Source: CAYSBE01 sp046309355 (GTDB lineage Bacteria; Bacteroidota; Bacteroidia; UKL13-3). Taken from it: a DNA stretch of 64,000 bases. A program made the translations under genes and the position numbers. The notes below the pieces were generated by a model. It worked only from the letters and a program-made list of their open reading frames with translations, had not been told where the DNA came from and ran no database searches. The stretch covers positions 74,520 to 138,519 of the forward strand of contig JBKCPL010000031.1 of assembly GCA_046309355.1 (NCBI GenBank), in the 5' to 3' direction. Positions 1 through 8,560 of the stretch are shown here, piece by piece (the first letter of the stretch is position 1; every line of letters starts with the position of its first letter).

Positions 1-1
1 A

Positions 2-1012
2 GCTAAACAACTTATACAAACTACACCGGCACCATCTAATTCCGGAAACAGGTTTTACTCGCCTTTGGTTCTAAATATTGCCAAAGAAGAAAACATATCC
101 ATGATTGAACTGGAAAAGATAGCGGGTACAGGAAGTGAAGGCCGTGTTACAAAACGCGATATATTAGCCTACGTGCAAAACAGAGCAGGAGCATCTGCAA
201 ATACAACACCGTCAACAGCTGCTGCTCCGGTTCAGAATTACGTAAACGAAACTGCTCCGGCTGCAGTTTCAAAACCTACAAGTGGAAAAATCACCCTCAT
301 GCAGGGCGATGAAATTATAGAAATGGACCGCATGCGCAAACTCATTGCCGATCACATGGTGATGAGCAAAGCAACTTCCCCTCACGTTACCTCATTTGTG
401 GAAGCCGATGTTACCAATATGGTACTATGGCGTGAAAAGGTGAAAAAGAATTTTGAAAAACGCGAAGGAGAAAAAATCACATTTACTCCATTATTTATAG
501 AGTGCGTAGTAAAAGCCATTAAAGACTATCCGATGATAAATATTTCGGTAGACGGCAATCAGATTATAAAACGCAAAAATATAAATATAGGTATGGCTGC
601 TGCACTGCCAAGCGGTAACTTGATTGTTCCTGTTATTAAAAATGCGGACACCATGAATATGGTTGGCCTTACGAAATCTGTCAATGACATGGCTAACCGT
701 GCACGTGCCAATAAACTCGCCCCGGATGAAATTCAGGGCGGAACATTTACACTAACCAATGTAGGAGGTTTTGGAAATGTAATGGGCACACCTATTATCA
801 ATCAACCTCAGGTGGCCATTATGGCTACCGGATCTATTAAAAAGAAACCTGCTGTACTTGAAACCGAAATGGGAGATGTAATTGCCATTCGTCACATCAT
901 GTTTCTTTCACTCAGCTACGACCACCGTGTGGTAGATGGATCACTGGGCGGATCTTTCCTGCGCAGGGTAGCCGACTACATGGAACAATGGGATATGAAT
1001 AGAGAGTATTAA
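2..1012 (+). CDS. 2-oxo acid dehydrogenase E2 subunit (dihydrolipoamide acyltransferase), 5' partial
   Basis: The frame is open to the left window edge, so the N-terminal lipoyl domain and the start lie outside; the TTG at 65 is an internal codon. E2 moves the acyl group from the lipoyl arm to CoA at the core of a pyruvate, 2-oxoglutarate or branched-chain dehydrogenase complex in the cytosol. A peripheral E3/E1-binding domain is seen around IAGTGSEGRVTKRDI, followed by an Ala/Pro/Thr-rich linker and a full catalytic domain ending in SYDHRVVDG with the catalytic His and Asp. Which 2-oxo acid complex it serves cannot be settled from this fragment. A strong hairpin terminator follows. Confidence 0.93.
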   Translation, partial: AKQLIQTTPAPSNSGNRFYSPLVLNIAKEENISMIELEKIAGTGSEGRVTKRDILAYVQNRAGASANTTPSTAAAPVQNYVNETAPAAVSKPTSGKITLMQGDEIIEMDRMRKLIADHMVMSKATSPHVTSFVEADVTNMVLWREKVKKNFEKREGEKITFTPLFIECVVKAIKDYPMINISVDGNQIIKRKNINIGMAAALPSGNLIVPVIKNADTMNMVGLTKSVNDMANRARANKLAPDEIQGGTFTLTNVGGFGNVMGTPIINQPQVAIMATGSIKKKPAVLETEMGDVIAIRHIMFLSLSYDHRVVDGSLGGSFLRRVADYMEQWDMNREY

Positions 1013-1023
1013 TTCCTTTAAAG

Positions 1024-1058
1024 AAAAAATCCCCACTTACACGTGGGGATTTTTTTTA
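1024..1058. terminator. Bidirectional Rho-independent terminator
   Basis: CCCCAC (1031-1036) pairs with GTGGGG (1043-1048), flanked by A-run and T-run on both sides. It can end the E2 gene on the plus strand and the glycosyltransferase gene at 1104 on the minus strand. Confidence 0.85.
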
Positions 1059-1103
1059 CGTAGCATAAAGGCTAGTCACCTAAAGTTGAATTTCATTCAA
1101 AGG

Positions 1104-2474
1104 TTAATCAGGAAGAAATTTCATTCGGTAACCAAAATCGTTCAGACGCTCGAAATACGCAGCTCTTAATGTATCGGATGAGCAGTATGAATAGTGAATA
1201 TTCTGTCTTACACTCGGATTTAAAACATACACCACGCCTGCTACCCTGAATGGATAATAGCTATTGTCGCAGCTCTCTTTAAATATCAGAGGCCTAATGC
1301 CCGGTTTTACAGTTTGAATTCTTTGTGCACGCACTTTCCACTCATTTTTCCGAATTGTAGTTTCGTACACATCCCCGGTAACACGATTTAACTGCAATAC
1401 CAGAAAGGCAAACAATATCCACTGGAATTTTTTTTGAGTCAATGTACGTTGGAAAAGAGCCATGATAAAAAATGGAACGATATAAAAACCAAATGTAAAA
1501 TACCTGGACTCCCACACACGTATACCTGCAAAGGTCATAGCCAGAACCAGTAGCAGAACAAATGAGATAAAAACTATGGCAACAGCAGAAAGTGGATTAG
1601 TTAGTCGAATTTGCTTGTGCGATACGGAATAGTATACCAGAACCACAAACGTAGTGGATGTTAACAGCGCATCAACCTTGTCACTTACAAACGGAAAATC
1701 GGGAAGCAGTATCCATCTGAATGGCCACTCAGCTATGGAAGGATGAAACCGTAACGTAAACAACTCGGGACTATACGTATCGGTTATATACACATTGAAG
1801 GCAGAAATCTGAAAAAACAATGCATATATAAATGCAGCTACACATACCGAGAGCATGGCTTTAGCCACCTCACGAAAATCGGATGTGGTAAAAAAGCATA
1901 GAATAAGTAACAAGGCATGCCATATGATTAACTGCGGATTAATCAGCAAGGATATCAACTGAACAATGATGATATAAATACACTGACGCATTGTGAATGT
2001 GCGCACATTCATAAAAAGCTGTAATGACAATAGGGCGAACACCAGGGTTATTGCATAAAATCTGCCATCGCTGGCCAGATAAAAACCCAAATTAGAAAAC
2101 AAGGTGAGTACACCAGCTATACTAAGTGCCTGCTTGTGCTTGAAATAAGGAGCAAATATCCTGTACACTAAATAAGCAGCCACTAGCCAACAGGCAAGCG
2201 AAAGTAATCTTTGCACATATATGTGATAGCCAAACAGGCGAAACACCGCATGTAAAATTGTTGCGTGTAGGTACGAATGGTCGGCACCGGATGCTATATG
2301 CAACCATACGTCACCGACCGAAAACAAGTCGGGATCGGAATGCATGAAAGACAAGGCCTCATCTCCCCGCACCGGATTGTATAAAATATGCTGAGTTATG
2401 GTAAATAAACCTGTAGCTGAAATCAGCAAAAGGACAAGGTAGTTGAGCTGCTTAAGCCGCCTTAAGGTGAACAT
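1104..2474 (-). CDS. GT-C fold membrane glycosyltransferase (ArnT/PMT-like)
   Basis: This is a polytopic membrane protein of about 456 residues with roughly ten or more hydrophobic segments. An acidic DEALSF motif sits in the first periplasmic loop after the first membrane helix, as in GT-C enzymes (GT39/ArnT type) that use polyprenyl-phosphate sugars. By family it would transfer a sugar to lipid A, another glycolipid or a protein on the periplasmic face; the substrate cannot be told. The frame extends to a TTG at 2483, but that codon lies inside a good -7 promoter element, so I take the ATG at 2474. It diverges from kdsB, an LPS-related gene. Confidence 0.7.
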   Translation of the reverse strand: MFTLRRLKQLNYLVLLLISATGLFTITQHILYNPVRGDEALSFMHSDPDLFSVGDVWLHIASGADHSYLHATILHAVFRLFGYHIYVQRLLSLACWLVAAYLVYRIFAPYFKHKQALSIAGVLTLFSNLGFYLASDGRFYAITLVFALLSLQLFMNVRTFTMRQCIYIIIVQLISLLINPQLIIWHALLLILCFFTTSDFREVAKAMLSVCVAAFIYALFFQISAFNVYITDTYSPELFTLRFHPSIAEWPFRWILLPDFPFVSDKVDALLTSTTFVVLVYYSVSHKQIRLTNPLSAVAIVFISFVLLLVLAMTFAGIRVWESRYFTFGFYIVPFFIMALFQRTLTQKKFQWILFAFLVLQLNRVTGDVYETTIRKNEWKVRAQRIQTVKPGIRPLIFKESCDNSYYPFRVAGVVYVLNPSVRQNIHYSYCSSDTLRAAYFERLNDFGYRMKFLPD

Positions 2475-2480
2475 GCGTAT

Positions 2481-2510
2481 CAAATGTAAGATTTCGGTTT
2501 CAAATACAAG
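2481..2510 (-). promoter_or_regulatory. Bacteroidota-type promoter of the glycosyltransferase gene
   Basis: Read on the minus strand: CTTG (2510-2507), an 18-base spacer, then TACATTTG (2488-2481). The ATG at 2474 begins 6 bases beyond the -7 element, so the transcript would have almost no leader. Confidence 0.55.
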
Positions 2511-2527
2511 GTATTGCTCTAATTTTG
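2498..2527 (+). promoter_or_regulatory. Bacteroidota-type promoter of kdsB
   Basis: TTTC (2498-2501), an 18-base spacer, then TAATTTTG (2520-2527), 20 bases before the kdsB ATG. It overlaps the oppositely directed promoter at 2481-2510, so the two genes share a compact divergent control region. Confidence 0.55.
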
Positions 2528-2547
2528 CTGCATAAACAACTCATCGG

Positions 2548-3282
2548 ATGATACTGGGAATAATTCCTGCACGCTATGCTTCAACCCGTCTGCCCGGCAA
2601 ACCATTGCTGGATATAGGCGGCAAAACCATGATACAACGTGTATATGAACAATGTGTGAAATGCGAATTATTGACCGATGTGGTTATTGCAACCGATGAT
2701 CAGCGCATAGCTGACCATGCTCGAACATTTGGAGCACAAGTTGTACTCACCTCCGCTGAGCATCAAAGTGGTACCGATAGGTGTGCCGAAGCGGTAAGCA
2801 AGTTACCCGGTAAGTACAGCGTAGTCATCAATATTCAGGGGGATGAGCCATTTATAGATCCCGAACAAATCAATACGTTAATCAAGTGTTTTGAAGACAA
2901 TTCCGTAACTATTGCATCGCTGTATAAGCAACTGCCGCGTGAACAAGATGCCCAATTTCCCAATGTGGTTAAAGTGGTATTAAATAAATCGGGCAATGCC
3001 TTGTACTTTTCGCGATCGGTTATTCCCTACCGCAGAAGCCCCGATGCTGCCATTGACTACTACAAACACATAGGACTGTATGGATACCGCACCGAAACCT
3101 TACTGGAATTAACGCGCCTTAAACCCACCATGCTTGAAACAGCTGAGTCGCTGGAACAATTACGCTGGCTCGAATCAGGCTACAGCATTCGTATGTGCGA
3201 AACGCATCTCGAAACACTATCTATTGATACACCCAATGATTTACTGCTTGTTGAAAAATACTTGAAAAGTAGTTTAGAATAA
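2548..3282 (+). CDS. kdsB: 3-deoxy-manno-octulosonate cytidylyltransferase (CMP-Kdo synthetase)
   Basis: KdsB activates Kdo with CTP to CMP-Kdo in the cytosol, which the Kdo transferase uses on lipid A. The 244-residue length is normal. The N-terminal nucleotide-binding signature PARYASTRLPGKPL and the NIQGDEPFI motif around residue 95 are intact, and the C-terminus has the usual IDTPNDL segment. It is followed 98 bases later by CTP synthase, which makes its nucleotide substrate, so the pairing makes metabolic sense although pyrG seems to have its own promoter. Confidence 0.96.
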   Translation: MILGIIPARYASTRLPGKPLLDIGGKTMIQRVYEQCVKCELLTDVVIATDDQRIADHARTFGAQVVLTSAEHQSGTDRCAEAVSKLPGKYSVVINIQGDEPFIDPEQINTLIKCFEDNSVTIASLYKQLPREQDAQFPNVVKVVLNKSGNALYFSRSVIPYRRSPDAAIDYYKHIGLYGYRTETLLELTRLKPTMLETAESLEQLRWLESGYSIRMCETHLETLSIDTPNDLLLVEKYLKSSLE

Positions 3283-3287
3283 TTTCG

Positions 3288-3314
3288 TTTGGCCGGGGAT
3301 GTCATATACATTTG
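3288..3314 (+). promoter_or_regulatory. Possible promoter of pyrG
   Basis: A full TACATTTG -7 element at 3307-3314 is preceded by TTTG at 3288-3291 with a 15-base gap, or by TTTC at 3283-3286 with a 20-base gap. The pyrG ATG follows 66 bases downstream. Confidence 0.4.
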
Positions 3315-3380
3315 TATCCCGTACAGTAAATAACCGTGGCTTGCACATCAACTGTATTTCGCGGTTAAAATCAACAACTT

Positions 3381-4994
3381 ATGCATTCACCAAAATACAT
3401 CTTCGTTACTGGCGGGGTTACATCATCATTAGGCAAAGGAATTATCTCTGCATCGCTAGCCAAACTGCTGCAAGCTCGTGGCTATTCCGTTACCATTCAA
3501 AAATTTGACCCGTATATCAATGTTGACCCGGGCACTCTGAACCCCTACGAACACGGTGAATGCTATGTAACTGAAGACGGTGCCGAAACGGACCTTGACC
3601 TGGGACACTACGAGCGTTTTTTAAATGTTCCCACATCACAGGCCAACAATGTAACCACAGGACGAATTTATCAGTATGTTATAGACAAAGAACGTGAAGG
3701 CGCATACCTCGGAAAAACGGTGCAGGTTATTCCACATATTACCGATGAAATCAAGAGAAGGATGAAATTGTTAGGCGAGTCGGGCAAATATGAAATTGTC
3801 ATTACCGAACTGGGCGGCACGGTAGGCGATATTGAATCGCTGCCGTATATAGAAGCAGTAAGACAATTAAAGTGGGAACTAAAGCAGGAAGATTGCATGG
3901 TAATACATCTTACGCTACTACCCTACCTGGCTACTTCTCACGAGCTAAAAACAAAACCCACACAACACTCGGTTAAATTGTTGCTTGAATCAGGCGTGCA
4001 GCCTGATGTATTGGTGTGCCGTGCCGAACATCCCATCAGCAAGGAAATAAAAAAGAAAATTGCGCTGTTTTGCAACGTCACTTCCAATGCAGTTATAGAA
4101 GCACTGGATATGCCTACCATATATGATGTTCCAATGGCCATGCTGAAAGAGAAACTGGATAAAACCGTACTCTCACGTTTAAAATTATCGGCCAAGAATG
4201 AACCCGATATGGTAAGCTGGTTGAATTTTTTAACCCGGCATAAAAACCCCAAACACGAGGTGAAAATTGGCCTTATTGGTAAGTATGTAGAATTGCCTGA
4301 TGCATATAAATCCATTGCGGAGGCTTTTATACATGCCGGTGCATTTCATCAGTGCAGGGTAAAACTGGAGTACATCCACTCCGAGTTGATTACCGAAGAA
4401 AATGCCGAGCACAAATTAAACCACCTGGATGGGGTGCTGGTGGCACCGGGCTTTGGCGACCGAGGCATTGAAGGAAAAATTGCAGCTGTAAAATACGTAC
4501 GCGAAAATAAAATCCCATTCTTTGGTATATGTCTGGGTATGCAAATTTGTGTTATTGAATTTGGCCGGAGTATATTAGGATTTAAAGATGCACACTCAAC
4601 GGAAATGAATCCAAAAACAAAGCACCCCGTAATTGACATGATGCCCGAACAAAAGAAAATAAGCAACAAAGGGGGTACCATGCGATTAGGTGCATACGTG
4701 TGCGAATTGGTAAAAGGCAGTCATGCACAAAAAGCGTACGATAAATCGAAAGTGACTGAACGCCACAGACACCGTTTTGAGTTTAACAATAAGTTTCAAA
4801 AAGACTACGAGAAGGCCGGTATGGTAATAACAGGTGTGAACCCGGAAACCAAACTGGCCGAAATTGTAGAAATAAAAGATCATCCCTACTTTGTGGGTGT
4901 ACAATTTCACCCCGAATATAAAAGTACTGTACAAAACCCCCACCCGCTATTTATACGTTTTATTAAAGCGGCTATTGAGTATAGCAATAGTTAA
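3381..4994 (+). CDS. pyrG: CTP synthase
   Basis: PyrG makes CTP from UTP, ATP and glutamine, the last step of pyrimidine ribonucleotide synthesis. The N-terminal synthetase domain begins with the P-loop-like GGVTSSLGKGI segment. The C-terminal class I glutamine amidotransferase domain has GICLGMQ with nucleophile Cys384 and the FHPEY motif with His510 and Glu512, so the triad is complete. The 537-residue length is typical. Two longer ORFs on the opposite strand are shadows. Confidence 0.98.
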   Translation: MHSPKYIFVTGGVTSSLGKGIISASLAKLLQARGYSVTIQKFDPYINVDPGTLNPYEHGECYVTEDGAETDLDLGHYERFLNVPTSQANNVTTGRIYQYVIDKEREGAYLGKTVQVIPHITDEIKRRMKLLGESGKYEIVITELGGTVGDIESLPYIEAVRQLKWELKQEDCMVIHLTLLPYLATSHELKTKPTQHSVKLLLESGVQPDVLVCRAEHPISKEIKKKIALFCNVTSNAVIEALDMPTIYDVPMAMLKEKLDKTVLSRLKLSAKNEPDMVSWLNFLTRHKNPKHEVKIGLIGKYVELPDAYKSIAEAFIHAGAFHQCRVKLEYIHSELITEENAEHKLNHLDGVLVAPGFGDRGIEGKIAAVKYVRENKIPFFGICLGMQICVIEFGRSILGFKDAHSTEMNPKTKHPVIDMMPEQKKISNKGGTMRLGAYVCELVKGSHAQKAYDKSKVTERHRHRFEFNNKFQKDYEKAGMVITGVNPETKLAEIVEIKDHPYFVGVQFHPEYKSTVQNPHPLFIRFIKAAIEYSNS

Positions 4995-5024
4995 GTTGTA
5001 ATTATGAGGGTATTTATTAATTTG
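4995..5024 (+). promoter_or_regulatory. Possible promoter of the DUF4190 lipoprotein gene
   Basis: GTTG (4995-4998), an 18-base spacer and TTAATTTG (5017-5024), one base off TAnnTTTG, 27 bases before the ATG. Confidence 0.35.
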
Positions 5025-5051
5025 CTTGTGTAATTATTAAAACCATCACAC

Positions 5052-5669
5052 ATGAAATTTACTAAACACCTAATCATCATTTCAGCGTACGTTATTGCTG
5101 TTAGTTCTTGTTCAACTGAAAAATTTTCTTTTCGAACTAAATTAAAAGTATCTGACGAAGAACTTGCAGCGATTAAACATCAGCGAGAATCTCATCCAAG
5201 ACGAATTTCTCCAGAATTTCTAACAAATTCTTCAACTCAGCCAGTGCAGAACGAAGTGCTACAACAAAATCAGAGTAACACTACTGCATCAATCCAACTC
5301 GAATCTGTTCATGTCAATCCTGATGCACCGGCAAATAAGTTTGAAAATGAAACAACCGCACCTTTAGTAGAAGATAAAAGAACATCTGAAATCGATGAAC
5401 AGGTAAAAAACGACACCCCTGAAAAAAAATCTGACACTAAAGACGATGAAGGACAAACAGACGGAATGGCAATAGCAAGCTTTATACTTTCAATAGCAGG
5501 ATTTTTTATTGCAGGCTTAATACTCGGCACCTTAAGTATAATCTTTGGAGCAATTGGACTTGCCAGAACATCCGGTGGCAAGAAAAAGGGACTTGGACTG
5601 GCAATCGCGGGTTTAGTAATAGGAATACTTGATGTATTGTTAGTCTTAATTCTACTTTCTTCTTTGTAA
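5052..5669 (+). CDS. DUF4190-type lipoprotein with two C-terminal membrane segments
   Basis: The N-terminus is a lipoprotein signal ending in AVSSCST, so acylation at the Cys is likely. The middle (about residues 35-135) is hydrophilic, Gln/Asn/Glu/Lys-rich and probably disordered. The C-terminal 65 residues form two Gly-rich hydrophobic segments joined by a GLARTSGGKKKGLG loop, the DUF4190 pattern. Function is unknown. The gene looks richer in A and T than pyrG and yidC on either side, which could mean recent arrival or low constraint. It is flanked by its own promoter-like sequence and a terminator, so it is probably a single-gene unit. Confidence 0.65.
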   Translation: MKFTKHLIIISAYVIAVSSCSTEKFSFRTKLKVSDEELAAIKHQRESHPRRISPEFLTNSSTQPVQNEVLQQNQSNTTASIQLESVHVNPDAPANKFENETTAPLVEDKRTSEIDEQVKNDTPEKKSDTKDDEGQTDGMAIASFILSIAGFFIAGLILGTLSIIFGAIGLARTSGGKKKGLGLAIAGLVIGILDVLLVLILLSSL

Positions 5670-5691
5670 GTGTCAGATTGTAAATACTAAT

Positions 5692-5718
5692 AAAAAGCTA
5701 CCACTCGGTAGCTTTTTT
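5692..5718 (+). terminator. Rho-independent terminator after the DUF4190 gene
   Basis: AAAAAGCTACC (5692-5702) pairs with GGTAGCTTTTTT (5707-5718) around a four-base loop and runs into T-rich sequence. Confidence 0.85.
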
Positions 5719-5739
5719 ATTTTATTCCCCGATAAATAA

Positions 5740-5747
5740 TACTTTTG
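5740..5747 (+). promoter_or_regulatory. -7 element upstream of yidC
   Basis: TACTTTTG, a full TAnnTTTG match, 22 bases before the yidC ATG; the region where a -33 box would sit overlaps the tail of the preceding terminator and has no clear TTG. Confidence 0.4.
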
Positions 5748-5769
5748 CTTCCACTTTTTTGAATTAGTC

Positions 5770-7584
5770 ATGGACAGAAACTCAATTATCGGGCTCTCGC
5801 TCATTTTCATTATCCTCATCACCTTTGCTTACATCAATCAACCTTCGGAAGAAGAGTTGCGCCTTGCCCGCCAAAAGCAAGATTCTGTTGAGCGTGTAAA
5901 TGCTCAAATAGACTCGGCAGCTGCAATTATGCAAACTGCCGAGGCACTTAAACCTTCAACAAACGATTCGGTTTCGCTGACTCAGCAATACGGAGTATTT
6001 ACAGCTCTTACGCAAGGCACCGAGGAATGGGTAAGCATTGAAAACGATGAGGTAAAGCTCACCTTGTCAACCAAAGGGGGGCGTCCGTCCCGAATTGAAC
6101 TAAAGAAATACAAAACCTACACCGGTGCGCCTTTACTTATGCTGGATGGCGATAACAATGAATTTGGGTACACATTTGCCACCCGCGAGAACAAAACTAT
6201 CCAAACACAGGAACTGTATTTCGTTCCCAAAGTAAGTGAGAATGGCAAAAGCATTCAGATGATAGCCCAGCTTGCAGAAGGCAAACAACTGATTCAGATG
6301 TATGCACTCAACGAAAATGAAAACATCATTGACTACACGCTGAAATTAAACGGACTACAGGATGTTATTGCTCCCAATTCGAACTACCTCGACTTCAATA
6401 TTCGTCAGCGCATCTTATCACAAGAAAAAAATGCAGATAACGAAAAACGTACAAGTACAGTTTACTACAGGTTTACGGAAGATGAACCCACTTACATCAC
6501 CGAAACAGAAGACAAAAAAGAAAGCCTGAAAACACCTGTACAATGGATTTCATTCAAGCAACAGTATTTTAATACCACATTTATAGGAACACAGCCATTT
6601 AGCAACGCTGTGGTGGAAACCCGAAGCCAAGAAAACAGCCCGTATGTGAAAAATATGTATGCAAACCTTACTGTACCATACGAGCACAAAGCCGAAGAGT
6701 CATTCGGCATGAAAATATTTGTTGGACCCAATCTTTACAAAACACTGGCCAAACTTGACATTGAACTGGAACGCATTATCCCAATGGGCTGGGGTATTTT
6801 CCGTTGGGTTAATAAATATGTTGTTATTAACGTATTTCATTTTCTGAGTCAGTATATCACCGGATTTGGTCTGATCATTTTCATCCTTACACTCATTATC
6901 AAAACAGTACTTTTCCCTCTGGTATACCGCTCCTATTTAAGTACAGCCAAAATGCGTGTGCTTAAGCCCGAAATGGATGAAATAAAAGCCAAGTATGGGG
7001 ATGACCTTGGACGTACACAACAGGAAAACATGAAACTGTACCGCAAAGCAGGCGTAAACCCTATGGGTGGCTGCTTGCCTGTATTGCTGCAAATGCCCAT
7101 ACTTATTGCGCTATTTCAGTTTTTTCCATCCGCCTTTGAATTGCGTCAGCAAAGTTTTTTGTGGGCTGAAGATTTATCTACGTTTGACTCTGTATTTAAC
7201 TTACCGTTTACCATTCCAGGTTATGGTGCACACGTAAGCTTGTTCGCATTGCTTATGACCTTATCTTCGCTTGCGTATACCTATTACAACAATCAAAACA
7301 CAGGGGGTATAAACGAGCAAATGAAGTGGCTTACATACTTAATGCCTGTGGTATTCTTGTTTGTGCTGAACAGTTTCCCGGCAGGGTTAAATTACTACTA
7401 TTTCGTGTCTAACCTGTTTACCATCGGTCAGCAACTGGCCATACGCAGATTTGTAGACGACAAACAGCTGCATGCTCAAATACAGGAAAACAAGAAAAAG
7501 CCGGTGAAAAAATCACGGTTTGAGCAAAAACTGGAAGACATGGCGCGCAAGCGCGGTATCGACCCTAAAAACCTGAAACGCTAA
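5770..7584 (+). CDS. yidC: Membrane protein insertase YidC
   Basis: YidC inserts and folds inner-membrane proteins, alone or with SecYEG. The 604-residue protein has an N-terminal membrane anchor (residues 5-25), a large periplasmic beta domain to about residue 345, and a C-terminal insertase core beginning near GFGLIIFILTLIIKT with the conserved NPMGGCLPVLLQMPILIALF segment. The C-terminal tail is strongly basic, as expected for ribosome contact. Its stop lies 7 bases from the stop of the convergent nucleoside phosphorylase gene, with no clear terminator between them. Confidence 0.97.
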   Translation: MDRNSIIGLSLIFIILITFAYINQPSEEELRLARQKQDSVERVNAQIDSAAAIMQTAEALKPSTNDSVSLTQQYGVFTALTQGTEEWVSIENDEVKLTLSTKGGRPSRIELKKYKTYTGAPLLMLDGDNNEFGYTFATRENKTIQTQELYFVPKVSENGKSIQMIAQLAEGKQLIQMYALNENENIIDYTLKLNGLQDVIAPNSNYLDFNIRQRILSQEKNADNEKRTSTVYYRFTEDEPTYITETEDKKESLKTPVQWISFKQQYFNTTFIGTQPFSNAVVETRSQENSPYVKNMYANLTVPYEHKAEESFGMKIFVGPNLYKTLAKLDIELERIIPMGWGIFRWVNKYVVINVFHFLSQYITGFGLIIFILTLIIKTVLFPLVYRSYLSTAKMRVLKPEMDEIKAKYGDDLGRTQQENMKLYRKAGVNPMGGCLPVLLQMPILIALFQFFPSAFELRQQSFLWAEDLSTFDSVFNLPFTIPGYGAHVSLFALLMTLSSLAYTYYNNQNTGGINEQMKWLTYLMPVVFLFVLNSFPAGLNYYYFVSNLFTIGQQLAIRRFVDDKQLHAQIQENKKKPVKKSRFEQKLEDMARKRGIDPKNLKR

Positions 7585-7591
7585 GCTAAGC

Positions 7592-8458
7592 TTAACTGCT
7601 TATTTTTTCTAACACGGCAACAATAGTTTTATGGATAGTTTGTGCCGGATTGGCACTGAACGTGTTCGTAATTCTATTTGCTAATATAGCATTTACCGAT
7701 AGCGCACGATGGCCCATAGACGCAGCCAGCGCATAAATACCGGCAGTTTCCATCTCGAAATTGGTGATTCGGTAACCACCTGCATTTACATTACTTAGCC
7801 TGCTAACTAAATCAGTATACTGTGCCTGCGTTCTCAGCACACGACCTTGAGGTGCGTAAAATCCACAGCAAGTAGCCGTGATGCCGCGAGCGTACTGTTC
7901 CCCAAACTCACTCAGCCAACTGGGATGGGCTTTGTATAAATAAGGGTTTACAAAAAGCAAATCGAGTTGCTGATCAATCTCATCCAGCAAGGCTTCTGTT
8001 TCTTCGTCATCGGTACCGGTATAAAACTGCATAAGTGCATCGAGTCCAAGCCCGTGCGATGAAATCAAAATTGAATCCACATCAATGTCATGCTGCAATG
8101 CACCCGATGTACCAATTCGTATAATGTCCAAAGAAGTAAGTGCTGACTTAACCTGACGGGTTCTCAAATCAATATTTGCCAGTGTATCCAATTCGTTCAT
8201 GACAATGTCAATATTATCAGTTCCTATACCGGTTGATAATACGGTGATACGCTTTTGGCCAATGTAGCCTGTGTGTGTTACAAACTCACGTTTATGCTTG
8301 GTTAAGTCTATCCGGTCAAAATGCCTTGACACCTCTGGCACGCGCTCGGGGTCGCCCACCAGCAGTACCGTTTCTGCTATATCTTCAGGCAACAAATGAA
8401 GGTGGTAAACTGAGCCGTCATCATTTAAAATGAGCTCTGAAGCAGGTATTGTATGCAT
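7592..8458 (-). CDS. Nucleoside phosphorylase (uridine phosphorylase-like)
   Basis: A cytosolic PNP/UDP-family enzyme of 288 residues that would split a nucleoside with phosphate to base and ribose 1-phosphate. Family landmarks are LLVGDPERVPEV near the N-terminus (phosphate site), STGIGTDNI, IRIGTSGAL and ITNFEMETAGIYALA (ribose-binding Glu-Met-Glu). The FEMET motif and overall spacing resemble uridine phosphorylase more than trimeric purine phosphorylases, but base specificity is an inference. It diverges from the UspA gene. Confidence 0.85.
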   Translation of the reverse strand: MHTIPASELILNDDGSVYHLHLLPEDIAETVLLVGDPERVPEVSRHFDRIDLTKHKREFVTHTGYIGQKRITVLSTGIGTDNIDIVMNELDTLANIDLRTRQVKSALTSLDIIRIGTSGALQHDIDVDSILISSHGLGLDALMQFYTGTDDEETEALLDEIDQQLDLLFVNPYLYKAHPSWLSEFGEQYARGITATCCGFYAPQGRVLRTQAQYTDLVSRLSNVNAGGYRITNFEMETAGIYALAASMGHRALSVNAILANRITNTFSANPAQTIHKTIVAVLEKISS

Positions 8459-8560
8459 GCTGTTTTACTTAATGAAATGATGATACAAACATGATGAATA
8501 TCATCCTATTTTCTAGAAGAATATACTCATCTTTGTTGTCCATTTTTAATTTATCACGTT

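Noticed and set aside
3299..3508. 69-codon open frame upstream of and into pyrG
   Set aside because: It overlaps the pyrG start in another frame and has no recognisable product.
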